From Rhodovulum sp. ES.010 (GTDB lineage Bacteria; Pseudomonadota; Alphaproteobacteria; Rhodobacterales; Rhodobacteraceae), in contig NZ_FSRS01000001.1 in NCBI RefSeq assembly GCF_900142935.1, forward strand, positions 3,078,501 to 3,142,500: a stretch of DNA of 64,000 bases, given 5' to 3'. Positions 61,876 to 64,000 of the stretch are shown here, piece by piece (position 1 is the first letter of the stretch; every line of letters begins with the position of its first letter). The translations under genes were made by a program, and so were the position numbers. The notes beneath the pieces were generated by a model, which was given only the letters and a program-made list of their open reading frames with translations, ran no database searches and was not told the origin of the DNA.

Positions 61876-63780
61876 ATGCCCCAGCCCCGCCCGGCCCGCG
61901 CCGCCGTCCTTGCCCGTGCCGTTCCCGTCCGGCCGTGGCTGACGGCCTGGGCGCTGGTGCTGATGCTGGCCCTCGGCGCGGGTCTGGCCCGTGCCGAGGA
62001 GAACGTGACCGTCGCCCACGGCATCTCGACCTTCGACGACCTGAAATACCCCGCCGATTTCGAACATCTCGACTACGTCAACCCCGAGGCGCCCAAGGGC
62101 GGCGAGATCTCGATCTGGGCGTTCGGATCGTTCGACTCCATGCATCCCTACACCACCAAGGGCCGGGCCGGGGCGCTTTCGACGATCTTCTTCGAGTCGT
62201 TGCTGACCGGCACGGCCGACGAGACCGGCGCGGCCTACGGTCTCTTGGCGGAAAGCGTCGAGTATCCCGAAGACCGCTCCTGGGTGATCTTCGGCCTGCG
62301 GCCCGAGGCGCGGTTCTCGGACGGCAGCCCGGTCACGCCCGAGGACGTCGTGTTCTCCTACGAACTGTTCCGCGAAAAGGGCCTGCCCAGCTTCCGGGTG
62401 CAGCTCTCGCGCCAGGTCGAAAGCGCCGAGATCCTCGACGACGGCAGGGTGAAGTTCACCTTCCCCGAGGGCATCCCGACCCGCGACCTGCCGCAACTCG
62501 TCGGCAGCCTGCCGATTTTCTCCAAGGCGCAGTACGAGGCCCAGGGCCGCGATTTCGAGGAGTCGAGCCTGGAGCCGCTCCTGGGCTCCGGCCCCTACGT
62601 GCTGGCCGAACTCGACGTGGGCCAGACGCTGGTCTATGCACGCAACCCCGACTACTGGGGGGCGGACCTGCCGATCAATGTCGGACGCAACAATTTCGAC
62701 CGCATCCGGGTGGAGTACTACGCCGACTACAACGCCGCCTTCGAAGGCTTCAAGGGCGGCACGTATACCTTCCGCAACGAGGCCTCCTCCAAAAGCTGGG
62801 CCACCGGCTACGACTTTCCGGCGGTTGAGAACGGCTGGGTCGTCCGCCGTGAACTGGACGACGGCAGCATCGCGACGGGGCAGAGCTTCGCCTTCAACCT
62901 GCGCCGCCCGCAATTCCAGGACCCGCGCGTGCGCGAGGCGCTGGGGCTGATGTTCAATTTCGAATGGTCCAACGAGACGCTGTTCTACGGCCTCTATGCC
63001 CGCGTCAATTCCTTCTGGGAAAACAGCTATCTCGCCGCGGACGGCCCGCCCGACGCGGGCGAGCTGGCGCTGCTGGAACCGCTGGTGGCCGAGGGCTTGC
63101 TTCCCGAGGCGATCCTGACCGAGCCGGCGGTGACGGCGCCGACCTCGGGCGAGCGTCAGCTTGACCGGCGCAACCTGCGCAAGGCCTCGGCGCTGCTGGA
63201 CGAGGCCGGCTGGGTCGTGGGCGATGACGGCATGCGCCGCAAGAACGGCGAGACGCTGCGGGTGGAGTTCCTCAACGACAGCCAGACCTTCGACCGGGTC
63301 ATCAACCCCTATGTCGAGAATCTCCGGCGCCTCGGCGTGGATGCGTCGCTGACCCGTGTGGACAATGCCCAGGCCACCAACCGCGAACGCTCCTACGATT
63401 TCGACATGGTCACGGCGCGGTTCCCGATGACCTACATCCCCGGCTCGGGGCTGCGGCAGTATTTCGGCTCGGAAACCGCCGACGGTTCGGTGTTCAACAT
63501 CATGGGGTTGAAGAACGAGGCGGTGGACCGGCTGATCGAACAGGTCCTCGCCGCCGACAGCGAGGACGGGCTGACCACGCGGGTCAAGGCGCTGGACCGG
63601 GTGCTGCGGTCGCTCCGTTTCTGGGTGCCGCAATGGTACAAGGACATGCACACCGTGGCCTATTACGACATGTACGAGCACCCCGAGCCGCTGCCGCCCT
63701 ACGCCTTGGGCAACCTCGACTTCTGGTGGTACAATCCCGAAAAGGCCGAGGCGCTGCGCGCCGCCGGCGCGATCCGGTAG
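61876..63780 (+). CDS. Peptide/oligopeptide ABC transporter, binding protein (YejA-like)
   Basis: 634 residues. A basic start (RPARAAVLARAVPVRP) precedes a signal helix ending ARAEE. SBP family 5 fold: STFDDLKYPADFEHLDYVN, DGSPVTPEDVVFSYELF, and the C-terminal WVPQWYKDMHTVAYYD. Closest in form to YejA/microcin C-type binding proteins. A yejB-like permease starts 17 bases later. Confidence 0.93.
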   Translation: MPQPRPARAAVLARAVPVRPWLTAWALVLMLALGAGLARAEENVTVAHGISTFDDLKYPADFEHLDYVNPEAPKGGEISIWAFGSFDSMHPYTTKGRAGALSTIFFESLLTGTADETGAAYGLLAESVEYPEDRSWVIFGLRPEARFSDGSPVTPEDVVFSYELFREKGLPSFRVQLSRQVESAEILDDGRVKFTFPEGIPTRDLPQLVGSLPIFSKAQYEAQGRDFEESSLEPLLGSGPYVLAELDVGQTLVYARNPDYWGADLPINVGRNNFDRIRVEYYADYNAAFEGFKGGTYTFRNEASSKSWATGYDFPAVENGWVVRRELDDGSIATGQSFAFNLRRPQFQDPRVREALGLMFNFEWSNETLFYGLYARVNSFWENSYLAADGPPDAGELALLEPLVAEGLLPEAILTEPAVTAPTSGERQLDRRNLRKASALLDEAGWVVGDDGMRRKNGETLRVEFLNDSQTFDRVINPYVENLRRLGVDASLTRVDNAQATNRERSYDFDMVTARFPMTYIPGSGLRQYFGSETADGSVFNIMGLKNEAVDRLIEQVLAADSEDGLTTRVKALDRVLRSLRFWVPQWYKDMHTVAYYDMYEHPEPLPPYALGNLDFWWYNPEKAEALRAAGAIR

Positions 63781-63796
63781 CGGGGCGGGCCGGGCC

Positions 63797-64000
63797 ATGG
63801 GCGCCTATATCCTGCGGCGATTGCTGCTGATCATCCCGACGCTGTTCGGGATCATGGTGATCAACTTCACGCTGACCCAGTTCGTCCCCGGCGGCCCGAT
63901 CGAACAGATCATCGCCCAGATGGAGGGACAGGGCGACGTTTTCCAGGGCATCGCCGGCGGCGGCGATGTGGGCGAATCCTTCGAGGCCGGTGGCGACGAC
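63797..64000 (+). CDS. ABC transporter permease, YejB-like (3'-truncated by window edge)
   Basis: Starts ATG 63797: MGAYILRRLLLIIPTLFGIM then VINFTLTQFVPGGPIEQ, the typical first helix of DppB/YejB permeases. 68 codons are visible before the window ends, including a Gly/Asp-rich periplasmic stretch. Forms the membrane channel for peptides bound by the preceding protein. Confidence 0.93.
   Translation, partial: MGAYILRRLLLIIPTLFGIMVINFTLTQFVPGGPIEQIIAQMEGQGDVFQGIAGGGDVGESFEAGGDD

Overview
The window is a 64-kb, GC-rich stretch of chromosome from an alphaproteobacterium, most likely in the order Rhodobacterales (Rhodobacteraceae/Paracoccaceae). The basis is the gene content and order: an unbroken str-S10-spc-alpha ribosomal cluster, an aapJQMP general amino-acid transporter, an Atp12-type F1 assembly chaperone, zinc-less S14, a small (about 100 nt) SRP RNA beside dnaX-ybaB-recR, and GC-rich dispersed terminator-like repeats. 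No tRNA, rRNA, CRISPR array or complete insertion sequence is visible.

Layout. 1-3271: 3' part of rpoC and its terminator. 3272-4740: a gene-poor, AT-richer island with candidate micro-peptides, strong hairpins and a broken DMT transporter gene. 4755-24619: the translation cluster rpsL-rpsG-fusA-tuf-rpsJ-rplCDWB-rpsS-rplV-rpsC-rplP-rpmC-rpsQ-rplNXE-rpsNH-rplFR-rpsE-rpmD, a foreign-looking ORF, then rplO-secY-adk-rpsMK-rpoA-rplQ. Internal terminators and promoters split it into sub-units. 24637-27673: a small divergent gene, a luxR/luxI quorum-sensing pair and a periplasmic HtrA-type protease. 27697-31851: rarA-crcB-rluC-HAD phosphatase-ATP12, tightly packed. 32075-36807: aapJQMP.

36808-40040: a 2Fe-2S ferredoxin gene behind a consensus sigma-54 promoter, a SixA-like phosphatase, argB and an SDR gene, with three copies of a structured repeat at gene ends. 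40041-43872 (minus): engB, a MOSC protein, yidC and a universal stress protein. 43973-50280 (minus): a ybjN-proC-csaA-hydroxyacid dehydrogenase-DsbA-like-polA run with a promoter/dyad region at 50300-50452. 50625-57680: ubiK, lgt-methyltransferase-pgeF, a rhodanese, a HugZ-like flavoprotein, two poorly characterised proteins and a CHAD protein. 57698-64000: SRP RNA, a sodium:calcium-antiporter-like protein, dnaX-ybaB-recR, and the start of a peptide ABC transporter (yejA-yejB, cut by the window end).

Most genes are core housekeeping: transcription and translation, Sec/YidC export, DNA repair and polymerases, arginine and proline synthesis, amino-acid and peptide uptake. The least explained parts are the 3.3-4.2 kb island, the frameshifted low-GC gene inside the spc operon, the sigma-54 promoter of the ferredoxin gene, and the three-copy repeat with compensatory changes in one stem. 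No experimentally proven new system can be claimed from sequence alone.
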